Shown: positions 47,071-57,330 of the stretch, piece after piece | Numbering within the stretch: the first letter of the stretch is position 1 | Layout: each line of letters opens with the position of its first letter | NCBI GenBank assembly: GCA_964006375.1 | Contig: OZ023262.1 | Location: 52,836,917 to 52,900,916, forward strand | Source of the DNA: Tillus elongatus | Taxonomy: Eukaryota; Arthropoda; Insecta; Coleoptera; Cleridae | Length of the DNA stretch: 64,000 nt | Direction: 5' to 3' | Notes under the pieces: generated by a model | Database searches by the model: none | Seen by the model: the letters and a program-made list of their open reading frames with translations, nothing else | Told to the model about the DNA's origin: nothing | Position numbers and translations under genes: made by a program

Positions 47071-47490
47071 TGTTACATCTTTGTTGTTTTTATTCACATT
47101 TATTAAATCGTAGGTGACATACCATTGTGGCTTCATAAACATTTTGTTTATTTTTCAAACACCTACGATCGGTACGTACGGATGTAAGTTATGTAATATG
47201 TATTAGTTATTCTGTTATTAGTTTATTATTAGTAGGAATGTATTAGTTAATTAGTAAAATAAATACATGTATGTCGAATACAACTGTGCATTATTTAATT
47301 TAGGTTGGCTTACGTCTCTTACAACTATATAGCTCACTGTTAATTCCAAAATTATCAAAGTAGCTCAACACATTGAAAAAGTTGGCGACCACTATCCTAG
47401 CTTAATAGAGCGCCAAGAACCATTTAATCCAAAACATCTCACATATAATTAATTACTTTGTACTTTTAACATGTTTCTTGTTTGTCTTAG

Positions 47491-47659
47491 GAATAAAGTG
47501 AAATACAGTGACCCACAAATAAAGAGCGGTTGCAATGATAAATGCATCGTGGAGACCTTGTGCAGTATCACAGCAATAGAATCAAAGTCTTCTATTAATT
47601 GCGAAAAATATAAAAAGACTCATTACAAGAGAAGGCATATGCACGCACGAGTGCACTAG
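47491..47659 (+). CDS. SMPD1: Acid sphingomyelinase, last exon (stop codon)
   Basis: After a 17.1-kb intron, acceptor tttgtcttag|g completes the Trp codon split in exon D (tg|g). The exon encodes NKVKYSDPQIKSGCNDKCIV, ETLCSITAIESKSSINCEKY and a basic tail, ending in TAG at 47657. It matches the Cys-rich end of SMPD1 (WFLYHKGxPP…CxxxCRLxTLCxL…CxxL), which distinguishes SMPD1 from the SMPDL3 proteins that lack it. The tail KKTHYKRRHMHARVH is unusually basic. Confidence 0.92.
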
Positions 47660-47695
47660 TCACTGATGTTTTTTTTTTCTATTTACAATTTATAC

Positions 47696-47701
47696 ATTAA
47701 A
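47696..47701 (+). terminator. Candidate poly(A) signal ATTAAA of the sphingomyelinase gene
   Basis: An ATTAAA hexamer lies 37 bp after the stop codon. No AATAAA is closer. The family-H-like (TA)n fragment that starts about 40 bp later would limit the 3' UTR if this site is used. Confidence 0.35.
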
Positions 47702-47737
47702 TAATTATTATGAAAACAAAATGTGTTTTAATTTAGA

Positions 47738-47827
47738 TTTTCTTTTCGAAATAGAGGTAACGATGGTGACATTTTCGGAGCGCAAATTAGGGCCTCTAGA
47801 ACCCATATTCAAAGTCCCTTTGAATTT

Positions 47828-47910
<83 letters not shown>

Positions 47911-47937
47911 TGTATAAAAATAATAATTTGGAATAGT
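47738..47937 (+). repeat. Family-H remnant with (TA)n at 47835-47907
   Basis: A short piece with gagcgcaaattagggcctct and agaacccatattcaaagtcc next to a 72-bp TA tract, 80 bp after the sphingomyelinase stop codon. A core remnant in the same orientation (gactaatgaacttgtccaag) follows at 48180. Confidence 0.7.
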
Positions 47938-48387
47938 TTTCTCAACAGTCCGACATTTAGGGCGCTATTTTATTGTGTTAATTATAATGGGTATTAATTA
48001 ACAAATGTCTTATATTATGCATATTACGACTGCATTTCTGGTATTACTATAATCACTGGTACATATGAAAAAGTAAAACAAATTATTCCGTGCCTCACCA
48101 AATTCTTAATCTATTTTTATGTTCAAGTACATTTAGAAAGAGAACCCAAAGTGTTCACGGAAAGCCTAGTTGGATTTTCCTGACTAATGAACTTGTCCAA
48201 GCCACTTACAAAAGAGAGGTTCCTGCCAAATTTTATCAAAATCGGCCCTTTATTTTTATGTTATTGGTGTTCTTACTACTTCTACTATTACAATAAACAA
48301 AATACGCGTGATTTGAAGTCATTTATTATTTATGCTAATAATAATCATTTAATTTTACCAATCTAGCACCTGTATAATGAATTCAAA

Positions 48388-49120
48388 TAGTGATGTGCAA
48401 ACCGTTATCTTCTATTAACAGTTGAAGTCGTTTACGTTATTTCATAATGACCGTTGAAAATGACAGCTTCAGTTATTTATCTGTTATTTTGAACTGGATA
48501 GTCGATCGATAGTATCCTACATTCCCAAAGCTGTGAGCGAGAGCGAGCACACTAGTATAAATAACGTGTTACCTGTTAAGTAATATGAAGTAACTAAGTG
48601 AAGATTGGAACCTGTGATGAGCACTGATAAGTACACTTGGAGAACCCAAATCACCGCAACACATTTTAAAAGACCTGACGAACGTTTCACTAACCAATTT
48701 AGCATCATCAGAGGGTGAAACATTGAATGTTTAATCCTCTGATGACACTAACTTGGTTAGTGAAACGATCGTCAGGTCTTTTAAAATGTGTTTTGGTGAT
48801 TTGGGTTCTCCAAGTGTACTTATAATATGAAGTAAAGTCCGCTCTATACTGCATAGCATACCCATACATATTTAGCATTCCCAGTCTCATGTCCATTCAT
48901 CCCGTTAATTAGTTAAATTTAACAGTTGCCGATGAAAACCGATGTCTATTCATCGAACTTAGTTGCATTGGAACTGAAACAGATACGAGTCCGAATTCTA
49001 GTTTAGTGTAAAAAGCGTTATTTTGTACCTGTTATTTTTATAAATCCATAACTGGTGGTTACCGTTGCGGCTTGACAACCGTTTGAAAATAGCAGACAGT
49101 GAAATAACGACCCATCACTA
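48388..49120 (+). mobile_element. hAT-like MITE related to 35517-37048
   Basis: Ends tagtgatgtg and gacccatcacta. It shares tattaacagttgaagtcgtt, ctggatagtcgatcgatagt, aaagctgtgagcgagagcga and gccgatgaaaaccgatgtct with the larger element. An 8-bp duplication is not exact here. A hairpin element is nested at 48594-48823. Confidence 0.8.
48594..48823 (-). mobile_element. Hairpin element with 12-bp target duplication, copy 2
   Basis: Flanked by perfect aatatgaagtaa (48582-48593 and 48824-48835). Inverse orientation to 13047-13263: the unpaired extension (ctaagtgaagattggaacct) comes first, then the long hairpin (tacacttggagaacccaaat … atttgggttctccaagtgta). Termini equal those of copy 1. Confidence 0.88.
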
Positions 49121-49393
49121 CAAATAGCCCGCCAAGTGAGATTAGCACTGATTTTACCTCCTCACGACGTACCAATAGTGTTGAAATTGCTGATAACAGT
49201 TTCCCATCAAGAACATATTTCTAATTCGCACGCGATTCTTACGTCATCATATAACCGGTTGGTTGTGTTTTGCTGTTTTGCGAAAGGAAAGACCTGTCTG
49301 AGGTGCTGTTTAATCATAATCCTGCCTAAATTGACCTCCCTGACCTGCTCTGTCATCAGTTTTGCTAATTACGAGGTAAGAAGGAAATAAAAC

Positions 49394-50145
49394 TCTGGAC
49401 GCAGCAAGTGCGTTATGGTAGTGAATTTTCATAGAAATGGTCTGGAACAAAATATTTTATTATAACTTTTTTTTCTTGTAACATAGAAATCCAAATTGTG
49501 GTGTATAGTTTACTTTTTATATCGTAAACCTACCTACCAAATTTGGTTATCATAGCTTTTTTATTTTTTAGGAAATTTTTTTTTCAAATGAAAACTGAAA
49601 TTTTTCCCGGAAGACCTCGTCCGATTTTTCTGATTAACGAACTTATCAAAGCCATTTACAAAAGGAAGGTACATGCCAAATTTTATCAAAATCGGCCTAT
49701 TATTCTCTGAGATAAAATTTTTTTTAGAATGAAAACTCAAAAGTTTCCCGGAAAACCTCGTCCGATTTTCCTGACTAACAAACCTTTCAAAGCCATTTAC
49801 AAAAGGAAGGTACATGCGAAATTTTATCAAAATCGGCCTATTATTCTCTGAGATAAATTTTTTTTTAGAATGAAAACTCAAAATTTTCCTGGAAAACCTC
49901 GTCCGATTTTCTTGACTAACAAACTTGTCAAAGCCATTTACAAAAGGAAGGTACATGCCAAATTTTATTAAAATCCACCCATTATTTTTTGAGATAGGAA
50001 TTTTTTTTGAATGAAAACTCAAAATTTTCCCGGAAAACCTCGTCCGATTTTCCTGACTAACGAACTTATCCAAGCCATTTACAAAAGAAAGGTACATGCC
50101 AAATTTTATCAAAATCGGCCCATTATTTTTTGAGTTATCGGTGTG

Positions 50146-50218
<73 letters not shown>
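49394..50218 (+). repeat. Family H, copy 6, with expanded core and (TA)n at 50148-50218
   Basis: Begins ctggacgcagcaagtgcgtt, has a 5' part resembling 52933, then a four-fold tandem expansion of the core, then gagttatcggtgtgatacat and the TA tract. The normal 3' hairpin is replaced by the start of the long palindrome. Confidence 0.85.
49560..50140 (-). repeat. 141-bp tandem array, four copies, open on the minus strand
   Basis: The word tacatgc recurs at 49670, 49811, 49952 and 50093, exactly 141 bp apart. The unit includes cccggaaaacctcgtccgat and aagccatttacaaaaggaag. The minus strand stays open through all four: units read [38 protein letters not shown] with small changes. Confidence 0.92.
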
Positions 50219-50220
<2 letters not shown>

Positions 50221-50493
50221 TTGATTTTGAATTGAGGGTGTCAGAGGGCGCATCCTAAACTGCGCAGTCAAGATATGAAACAGAAACGTTAATACCGTAT
50301 ACAGTGTTGTCGGGTTGTAGTTCTTTCATTTAATAAGATCTAATAAATATTTTATACTTTTTAATATATTTTTGCCTGTATCAAATAAATCTAAAAATAG
50401 GTCCAACAGCATCTACAAAAAATGTACAAAAACACAATATTGTTACATTTAAGTGTTTACTGGTTAAATTTGCAGAGAACCAGCCGAACGTTT

Positions 50494-50622
50494 TTAGTGA
50501 ATTTTCTTCGAAAAAATCCACTATTGGGGCGATCCCGACTTTTGAGTTTTATAAAAAAAATATTAAATGAGGACCCCTAGAACCCACATCCGGGGTCAGT
50601 TTCAATTTTTATAAGTTTATAA

Positions 50623-50715
<93 letters not shown>

Positions 50716-51009
50716 AGCGATAAGACAAAAAATAATACGCCGATTTCGATAAAGTTTGGCATGTGCCTTCCCTTTTGTAAGTGACTTGGATAAGTTTGTT
50801 AGCCAGGAAAATCGGAACTGGTATTCCGGGAAAATTTTGTTTTCTATCGAAAAAAAATCTCAAAAAATAAAACAGCTGTGGCAACCAAATTTGGTAGGTA
50901 GGTTTGTGAGATAAGAAGTAGACTATAAACTAACATTTTTATTTCTATGTTACAAGCTAAAAGTTCAAAAAAAAATATTTTGTGCCAGATTATTTCTATC
51001 AAAATTCAC
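50494..51009 (-). repeat. Family H, copy 7, (TA)n at 50628-50712
   Basis: Inverse orientation: hairpin end (tagtgaattttcttcgaaaa … cactattggggcgatcccga), TA tract, gccaggaaaatcggaactgg core, ending at atcaaaattcac directly against a SINE. Arm partner of copy 8. Confidence 0.85.
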
Positions 51010-51235
51010 GAACCTTGGTGGTTTAGGGGTAAGAACGTGTGCCTCTGAACCGAAAGGTACTGGGTTCGATCCCAGGGTACTCCTTTCACTTTTTCAGTAC
51101 AAACTGTAAAACTAACATCAACCGAGGTTCTGGCATTGTATTTGAGCAAGTTGAATGTCTGCACGTTCCGCCCTTCGGAGGGGGCGTAAAGCCGTCGGTC
51201 CCGTGTCCACTATTCTTACCGTTTGTTCTCTGGTC
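51010..51235 (+). mobile_element. tRNA-derived SINE, copy 1 (truncated)
   Basis: Pol III promoter boxes: A box tggtttagggg (51019-51029), B box ggttcgatccc (51063-51073). The body has aacatcaaccgaggttctgg and gccgtcggtcccgtgtccac. It breaks off after gtccac where copy 2 at 55137 continues. The tRNA-like head is followed by a non-tRNA body, so this is not a tRNA gene. Confidence 0.8.
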
Positions 51236-51633
51236 TTTGCCGAGTTATTTACATTTAAAGTTTTCACACATTACATACCTTTTTAAACAATTTCTCAGTA
51301 CGGTCCTGTTCCGTGGCACCTCCTTCCCCTCCTAAACATTACATTCGACATAAGGTTCACATTGACTTTGGGAATCCCGAGAATATCCTAGACACATGAA
51401 ATATTGGCTTCTACTGCCAATTTATCACTTCGCTTTCAGTTTACTACACCGCTAGTAAGTGTACTCGTTTAGGCGGTTTTCTGTATATTCAAGTGTTCAC
51501 AGACATTATTTCTGAAATTAAGCATTGTTTACCTTGTTCTGTTAATGACCATTTGTGTTGTAGTGGTTTAGGCATGCATGTGTCGCTAGTTTCTTCTGGA
51601 CGTTTTTTTGTAACATCTTTTCGGAAACATGCT

Positions 51634-51960
51634 TAGACCTCCTTCCCTGGATGCACAAACGACAAGAAAATTTTCTTGTTCATACCCCACAAGGAAGAGA
51701 CGGGACCAGGAGTAAATAGGGTTGCCAGGCGGGGTAGGTAGTAAAAACGTAATATGAGCAGAAAATGCTAAGAAAACGGCTTAAAGCGGCCTTTTTCACA
51801 TATAAAAGCCATATCCCCTTTAACCCTGCCTCCCCGCACAGCACCCCTATTCGCCCCAGCACCTGTTACTTTTTTGAGGGCTGCTCTCAGGGAATTTGAC
51901 TTGTGGTTTACGCAACGAGGGTAGGTTGTATGCATGCGAGAGGGGAAGAAGAATCCCCCA
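51634..51960. repeat. Foldback unit at the centre of the long palindrome
   Basis: Left arm tggatgcacaaacgacaaga … gggaccaggagtaaataggg, right arm cagcacccctattcgcccc … acttgtggtttacgcaacga, with loop orientation opposite to the copy at 21393. It contributes to the palindrome centre. Confidence 0.8.
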
Positions 51961-52121
51961 GCGAAGCAGACCCTTCATTGCAAAAACAATGTAGAAAACA
52001 AATAACATTGGCACGGACCAGGTACCAGCGACACATGTACGCTTAAACCACTACAAAACTGATGTTCATTAAGAGAACAAGGTAAGCTAGGCACAATTTA
52101 AGAAATAACGTGGGTGAACAC

Positions 52122-52248
<127 letters not shown>

Positions 52249-52427
52249 AAACCATCTAAACGGGTACCCGTACTAGCGGTGTACTAAAAGCGAAGTGATA
52301 ACTTGGCAGTAGAAGGCAATTGTCCATGTGTCCAGAATATTCCAGGGATTCCCAAGGCCAAAGAGAATTGTATGTCAAATGTAATGTTTAGGAGGGGAAG
52401 GTGTGTCACCGAACAGAACCGTACTGA

Positions 52428-52812
52428 GAAATTGTTTAAAAAGTATGTAAGCTGTTAAAAACTTTACATGTAAATAACTCGGCAAAGGCAAGAGAACAAT
52501 AGGTGAGAATAGTGTCAGCGTACGTGCGAGATACCAAACTTTATCTACCAGCAGCTGATAAATTGTTTAAAGTGTGTAATGTGTAAAAAACTTTACATGT
52601 AAATAACTCGGCAAACGCAAGAGAACAAAAGGTAAGAATAGTGTCAGCGTACGTGCGAGATACAAAACTTTATCTATCAGCTGCTGAGAAATTGTTTAAA
52701 ATATGTAATGTGTTAAAAACCTGACATGTCAATAACTCGGTAAAGGCAAGCGAACAAAAGCTAACATTACTGTCAGCGTACATGCAAGATACCAAACTTT
52801 ATGTATCAGCAG
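52428..52812 (+). repeat. ~128-bp tandem repeat, three copies
   Basis: The unit gagaaattgtttaaaa … acatgtaaataactcggcaa … gtgtcagcgtacgtgcgaga … actttatctaccagcag repeats at about 52428, 52556 and 52685. Part of the right palindrome arm. Confidence 0.88.
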
Positions 52813-52932
52813 TCGTTTCATCTCAAACTGTCCAGAAGGTCATCAGCATGCAAATTAACGATTTTTCTTGTGATTTGTGCATGGGGGGGGGGGGGATTTC
52901 TAAGCATGTTACTGAAAAGTTTTTCCTAAAAG

Positions 52933-53380
52933 TCTTGACGCAGCAAGTGCGTTATGGTAGTGAATTTTGATAGAAATAATCTGGCACAAAATATTTTTTT
53001 TTTGAACTTTTTGCTTGTAACATAGAAATAAAAATGTTAGTTTATAGTCTACTCTTTATCTCACAAACCTACCTATCAAATTTGGTTACCACAGCTGTTT
53101 TATTTTTTGAGAACATTTTTTTCGATAGAAAACGAAATTTTCCCGGAATACCGGTTCCGATTTTCCTGGCTAACGAACTTATCCAAGTCACTTACAAAAG
53201 GAAGGCACATGCCAAACTTGATCGAAATCGGCATATTATTTTTTGACTTATCGCTGTGATACATATAAAAATTGAAACTGACCCCGGTTATGGGTCCTAG
53301 TTCACGCTCATTTTTTTTTTTTGAATTCAAAAGTCGGAATCTGTCCAATAGTGGATTTTTTCGAAGAAAATTCACTAAAA
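52933..53380 (+). repeat. Family H, copy 8, without TA expansion
   Basis: Start gtcttgacgcagcaagtgcg, full core (cccggaataccggttccgat, tggctaacgaacttatccaa), then tgatacatataaaaattgaa with no TA tract, gacttatcgctg before it, and the terminal hairpin gtggattttttcgaagaaaa ttcactaaaa. It shows what a copy looks like with a near-empty microsatellite site. A second 3' end of the family follows at 53632-53777. Confidence 0.88.
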
Positions 53381-54223
53381 AGCGTTCGGATGGTTCTCTA
53401 CAAATTTAACAAATATACACTTAAATGTAACAATATGTTTTTTTACATTATTTGTAGATGTATTTGATACAGCCAAAAATATATTAAAAAGTATAAAATA
53501 TTTATTACATCTTATTCAATGAAAAAAAGTACAACCCGACAACACTGTATACGGTATTAACGTTTCTGTTTCATATCTTGGATGCGCAGTTTAGGATGCG
53601 CCCTCTGACACCCTCAATTCAAAATCAACCTATATATATATAAACATATAAAAATTGAAACTGACCCCGGATATGGGTTCTAGGGGTCCTATTTCGCGCT
53701 CATTTGCAAATTTTTTTTCAAAATTCAAAAGTCGGGATCTCCCCATTAGCGAATTTTTTCTACGAAAATTCACTAAAACCATCCCTGCCATACATCCAGT
53801 CATGTGAGCATATTTTTCCTTATTTTAGCTTTTAATTAGGCAAAGTAATGTCAAAGCAGGCCAGGAAGCTCAGTTCAGGCATGATTATGATTAAACCGCA
53901 TCTCTGGCAGGTTTTCGTATTGTAAAACGGCAAAATACAAGCAACCGGTATTACTGATGACGTAAGAATCTGGTGCAAATTAGAATTATACCCATCTAGA
54001 TGGCTTTATCTATTTCTTTTTTATGTTTATTATTATTATGTTAATTATTATGTATCTATGGTTTATATTCTATGAACCTTGTCTATGGTCAGGTCAGTGT
54101 TTAAGGTTAAGACGTAAGAAGGTAAGGTTAGAGTTTGTTTCTTATTGTTTTAGATATACCTGGTGAAAATTTGAGAAGTATATTGTGTTACTGTAATAAA
54201 ACAGGAATATATTAAGAACGGAA

Positions 54224-54355
54224 ATGGCAAAGTTAGGAGCTTATTATGGTTTATGTCCACTAATTGATCATAAAAGCTTACTGGGCATATCTGAAGGCGA
54301 GGAAAAGGGAACAGTTATTGTTACTCTAGGAAAAAATATTTCAATAGAACATAAA
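54224..54355 (+). CDS. NOL11: NOL11-like nucleolar protein, exon 1
   Basis: First coding exon of a nucleolar protein 11 homologue, in other animals a component of the small-subunit processome's t-UTP part needed for pre-rRNA transcription and 18S processing. ATG at 54224 has G at -3 and +4 (gaaatgg). It encodes MAKLGAYYGLCPLIDHKSLL, GISEGEEKGTVIVTLGKNIS, IEHK, the start of the N-terminal beta-propeller. Donor ataaa|gtaagt, phase 0. Upstream, an attgttttag at about 54150 could be the acceptor of a non-coding first exon. Identification comes mainly from exons 2 and 3. Confidence 0.8.
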
Positions 54356-54480
54356 GTAAGTATACACAGTTATGTTTGTGAATTCGACTTTTTTATTCTA
54401 ATTACTATTATATCTAAACATTTTCTTTAAATAATTGCTATACAAAAATATGAGTTTTAAATGCTTATATTTTGTTTTAG

Positions 54481-54645
54481 CTCACCGATCAAAAACAATT
54501 ACATAGTTGGCGAACGAAGGAAAAGTTTACTTCGCCTGTAATCTATGATGGGAAACAGTCTAAATATGCAGCTGTTTTCAACCAAACTTGCATTAGATTA
54601 TGGACCAAGGAAGATGAGCATGTGGATAAGTTAAAGAAACTGAAA
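54481..54645 (+). CDS. NOL11: NOL11-like nucleolar protein, exon 2
   Basis: Acceptor ttttgttttag|c, donor ctgaaa|gtaagt, both phase 0. Encodes LTDQKQLHSWRTKEKFTSPV, IYDGKQSKYAAVFNQTCIRL, WTKEDEHVDKLKKLK. Human NOL11 has VSDQKPLGSW … VLRIWNNEDVNLDK at the same place, so the match includes the DQKxLxSW and RxWxxED motifs. The following intron is 7.5 kb and filled with repeats. Confidence 0.9.
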
Positions 54646-54719
54646 GTAAGTTGTTACCTTGTAAAGAGGGGATATGAATCAAAAGTTGCAATATGAATCC
54701 AAAGAGGTTTAATTTAAAA

Positions 54720-54924
54720 CAGCTACTATTATGTGTGGGTTGGCCTCTGAAAGCAGGTTCCATTAGCCACATGTTGGTGAATTTGCAGGCTATCTCTGTC
54801 AGTTCTACTGCTGATAGATAAAGCCTAACATATTATATGCACATTGATACCATTTTTACCTTGTTATTTCCCATGGATGTGTAGACTGGTTTGTCAAGTG
54901 TGGGGGCAGTCGGTAGGCAGTTTT
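54720..54924 (+). repeat. Direct repeat flanking the foldback structure (left)
   Basis: About 205 bp from cagctactattatgtgtggg to taggcagttt, found again in the same orientation at 57127-57330 with few differences. Contains tgttggtgaatttgcagg and ctactgctgatagataaagc, pieces also seen at other repeat ends in the window. Confidence 0.92.
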
Positions 54925-55136
54925 GTCTTCCGGTAATCCTGTGTTGAAGACACCTCTCTAGTAAACAAACAATGCGGGTGAAATCGGAACGTGAAGTGGA
55001 CGCTGGACGATGTGCACTGTTGCCAGATGAGTATTAGCAAGGGCCATTTTAAATATAGAAGAAAATAAAAGGGTAAACAAATGTTTTTATAATGTAAATA
55101 AATTATAATATGGCGTCATCTATATGCTAATAGCAA

Positions 55137-55490
55137 AGCCTTGGTGGTTAAGGGGCAGGTACGTACGCCTCTGAACCAAAGGGTACTGGGTTCGATCCCA
55201 GGGTTCTCCTTTCACTTTTTCAGTACAAACTGTAACATTAACATCAACCGAGGTTCTGGCATTGTATTTGAGCAAGTTGTTTGTCTGCACGTTTCGCCCT
55301 TCGGAGTGGACGTTAAGCCGTCGGTCCCGTGTCCATGCGATGTTGGGCACGTTAAAGATCCATACCCTCCTTACAGAAAGGCAGGGGTTCGGCAAAATTT
55401 CCAGGATAGTGAGGTGAAACTGCTTCCTGGCGTCGGTGATTGGCCATAGTCGCGGAAATAGGCCGACGTTAAAGAAACAAAACATACATA
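55137..55490 (+). mobile_element. tRNA-derived SINE, copy 2 (fullest)
   Basis: A box tggttaagggg (55145-55155), B box ggttcgatccc (55189-55199), then a body with gccgtcggtcccgtgtccat and gttgggcacgttaaagatcc, a ggtgattggccatagtcgcg segment and the tail gccgacgttaaagaaacaaa followed by catacatacatg. The conserved body resembles the central domain shared by several invertebrate SINE families; MetaSINE relationship is a guess. It lies in the left foldback arm. Confidence 0.85.
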
Positions 55491-55493
55491 CAT

Positions 55494-56606
55494 GCGAATA
55501 GCAGACGGTATCCAATATATTGTTTCGAAAAGTCGCAATGTTTCATGGTAATGAAGCAATTTCTACTGACAACTGTCGATGATAAACATAACCGAGAAAA
55601 TGGCTCAAAATGGGCTTCCCTTCGAAATGTTTGTTTATATTTTAGTTTCCACCCTTAAATGAGTGTAAAAAGTGACTAAAGCAATTTCCGTTGCGAATTG
55701 CCGATGATAAATACAACTCTGTATGCTAATAGCAGACTGTATCCAATCTATTGTTTCGAAAAGTCACAATGTTTCATGGTACTGAAGCAATTTCTATTGC
55801 CAACTGTCGATAATAAACATAACCGAGAAAATGGCTCAAAATGGGCTTCCCTTCGAAATGTTTGTTGATATTTTAGTTTTTAACCGTAAATGAGTGTGAA
55901 AAGCGAATGAAGCAATTTCCGTTGCGAATTGCCGATGATAAATACAACTGTGTATGCTAATAGCAGACAGTATGCAATATATTGTTTCGAAAAGTCGCAA
56001 TGTTTCACGGTAATGAAGCAATTTCTACTGACAACTGTCGATGATAAACATAACCCAGAAAATGGCTCAAAATGAGCTTCCCTTCGAAGTGTTTGTTTAT
56101 ATTTCAGTTTCCAACCTGATATGAGTAGGAAATTGCTTCATTCACTTTTCATACTCATGGCAGGTTGGAAACTGAAATATCAACAAACACTTCGAAGGGA
56201 AGCCCATTTTGAGCCATTTTCCGGTTATGTTTATCATTGACAGTTGTCAGTAGAAATTGCTTCATTACCATGAAACATTGCGACTTTTCGAAATAATAAT
56301 TTGGATACCGTTTGCTATTAGCGTACAGAGTTGTATTTATCATCAGCAATTCGCAACGGAAATTGCTTCATTCGCTTTTCATACTCATGACAGGTTGGAA
56401 ACTGAAATATCAACAAACACTTCGAAGGGAAGCCCATTTTGAGCCATTTTCTGGATTATGTTTATCATCGACAGTTGCCAGTAGAAATTGCTTCATTACC
56501 ATGAAACATTGCGACTTTTCGAAACAATATATTGGATACCCTCTGCTATTAGCATACAGAGTTGTATTTATCATCGGCAATTCGCAACGGAAATTGCTTC
56601 ATTGAC
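55494..56606. repeat. 231-bp tandem units, inverted about the foldback centre
   Basis: Left arm: units start (gcgaatagcagacgg / gctaatagcagac) at 55494, 55725 and 55956, exactly 231 bp apart. Right arm: inverse units marked by gctattagc at 56314 and 56545, again 231 bp apart. The left arm has about 2.8 units and the right about two. The unit holds cacaatgtttcatggtactg and atggctcaaaatgggcttcc. Confidence 0.92.
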
Positions 56607-56609
56607 TTT

Positions 56610-56875
56610 ACTAAAGTGTGATTCATTCACCTCACTGTCCGGGAAATTTGGGTCTTTAACGTGCCCAAGATTGCATGGGCACGGGACCGACTGGTTTACG
56701 CCCCCTGGGAAGGGCGGAACGTGCAGATGACCTTGCTCAATCACAATGGCACAACCTCTGTTGATGTTACCGATGTACTTAAAAAGGGAGGAGAGGTGAA
56801 ATCTGGGATTGAACCCAGTACCCTTGGGTCCAGAGGCCCACGTTTTTCCCCTGGACCACCATGGCTGAAAAATAT
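56610..56875 (-). mobile_element. tRNA-derived SINE, copy 3 (inverted)
   Basis: Inverse orientation: tcttgggcacgttaaagac-like body (gggtctttaacgtgcccaag), gcacgggaccgactggttta, then the inverse B box gggattgaaccc and the head near 56870. Mirror image of copy 2 in the right foldback arm, but diverged. Confidence 0.8.
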
Positions 56876-57126
56876 CTTTTTACATTTCCGTTTTCCTACT
56901 GCTTTCCGCAAAATATGTCAAATATCGATTTATGTAGTGGACGCCATATTAAAATTTATTTACATTATAAAAACATTTGTTCACCCCTTGATTTCCTTCT
57001 ATATTTAGAATGACCCTTGGTAATACTCATCGGGCAACAGTGCATATCGTCCAGCGTCCACTTCTGCGTCCCGATTCCACCTGAATTGTTTGTTTACTAC
57101 TGAGGTGTCTACAATACAGGATTACC

Positions 57127-57330
57127 CAGCTACTATTATGTGTGGGTTGGCCTCTGAAAGCAGGTTCCATTAGCCACATGTTGGTGAATTTGCAGGCTAT
57201 CTCAGTCAGTTCTACTGCTGATAGATAAAGCTTAACACATTATATGCACATTGATACCATTTTTACCTTGTTATTTCCCATGGATGTTTAGAGTAGTTCA
57301 TCAAGTATGGGGGCAGTTGGTAGGCAGTTT
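57127..57330 (+). repeat. Direct repeat flanking the foldback structure (right)
   Basis: Counterpart of 54720-54924, starting cagctactattatgtgtggg immediately after the foldback terminus. Confidence 0.92.

Larger units (their letters stand above)
39597..47394 (+). mobile_element. Degraded hAT transposon with nested LINEs
   Basis: Left end aagtggtgtccaacctgtcg, right end gttggcgaccacta inverted, with imperfect 8-bp flanks tgctagtt and tcctagct (6 of 8 match). Its transposase pieces lie at 42600-43560 and 46737-47070. Two LINEs (39790-42186 and 43735-46722) and a family-H copy are inserted, so the original element was about 2.5 kb. It sits in the last sphingomyelinase intron. Confidence 0.7.
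54933..57125. repeat. 2.2-kb foldback structure in NOL11 intron 2
   Basis: Ends gtaatcctgtgttgaagaca and its inverse tgtctacaatacaggattac. The inversion continues inward: cgctggacgatgtgcactgt with acagtgcatatcgtccagcg; gtaaataaattataatatgg with its inverse at 56950; a SINE in each arm; tandem 231-bp units in each arm. The centre lies around 56135. No protein-coding content was seen. Confidence 0.9.

Noticed and set aside
49560..50140. CRISPR-like array
   Set aside because: The whole 141-bp unit is repeated with no unique spacers, and the context is an animal intergenic region.
55137..55210. tRNA gene (A and B boxes, ggttcgatccc)
   Set aside because: The head cannot be folded by eye into a full cloverleaf with a paired acceptor stem and is followed by a repeated non-tRNA body found in three places, so it is a SINE.
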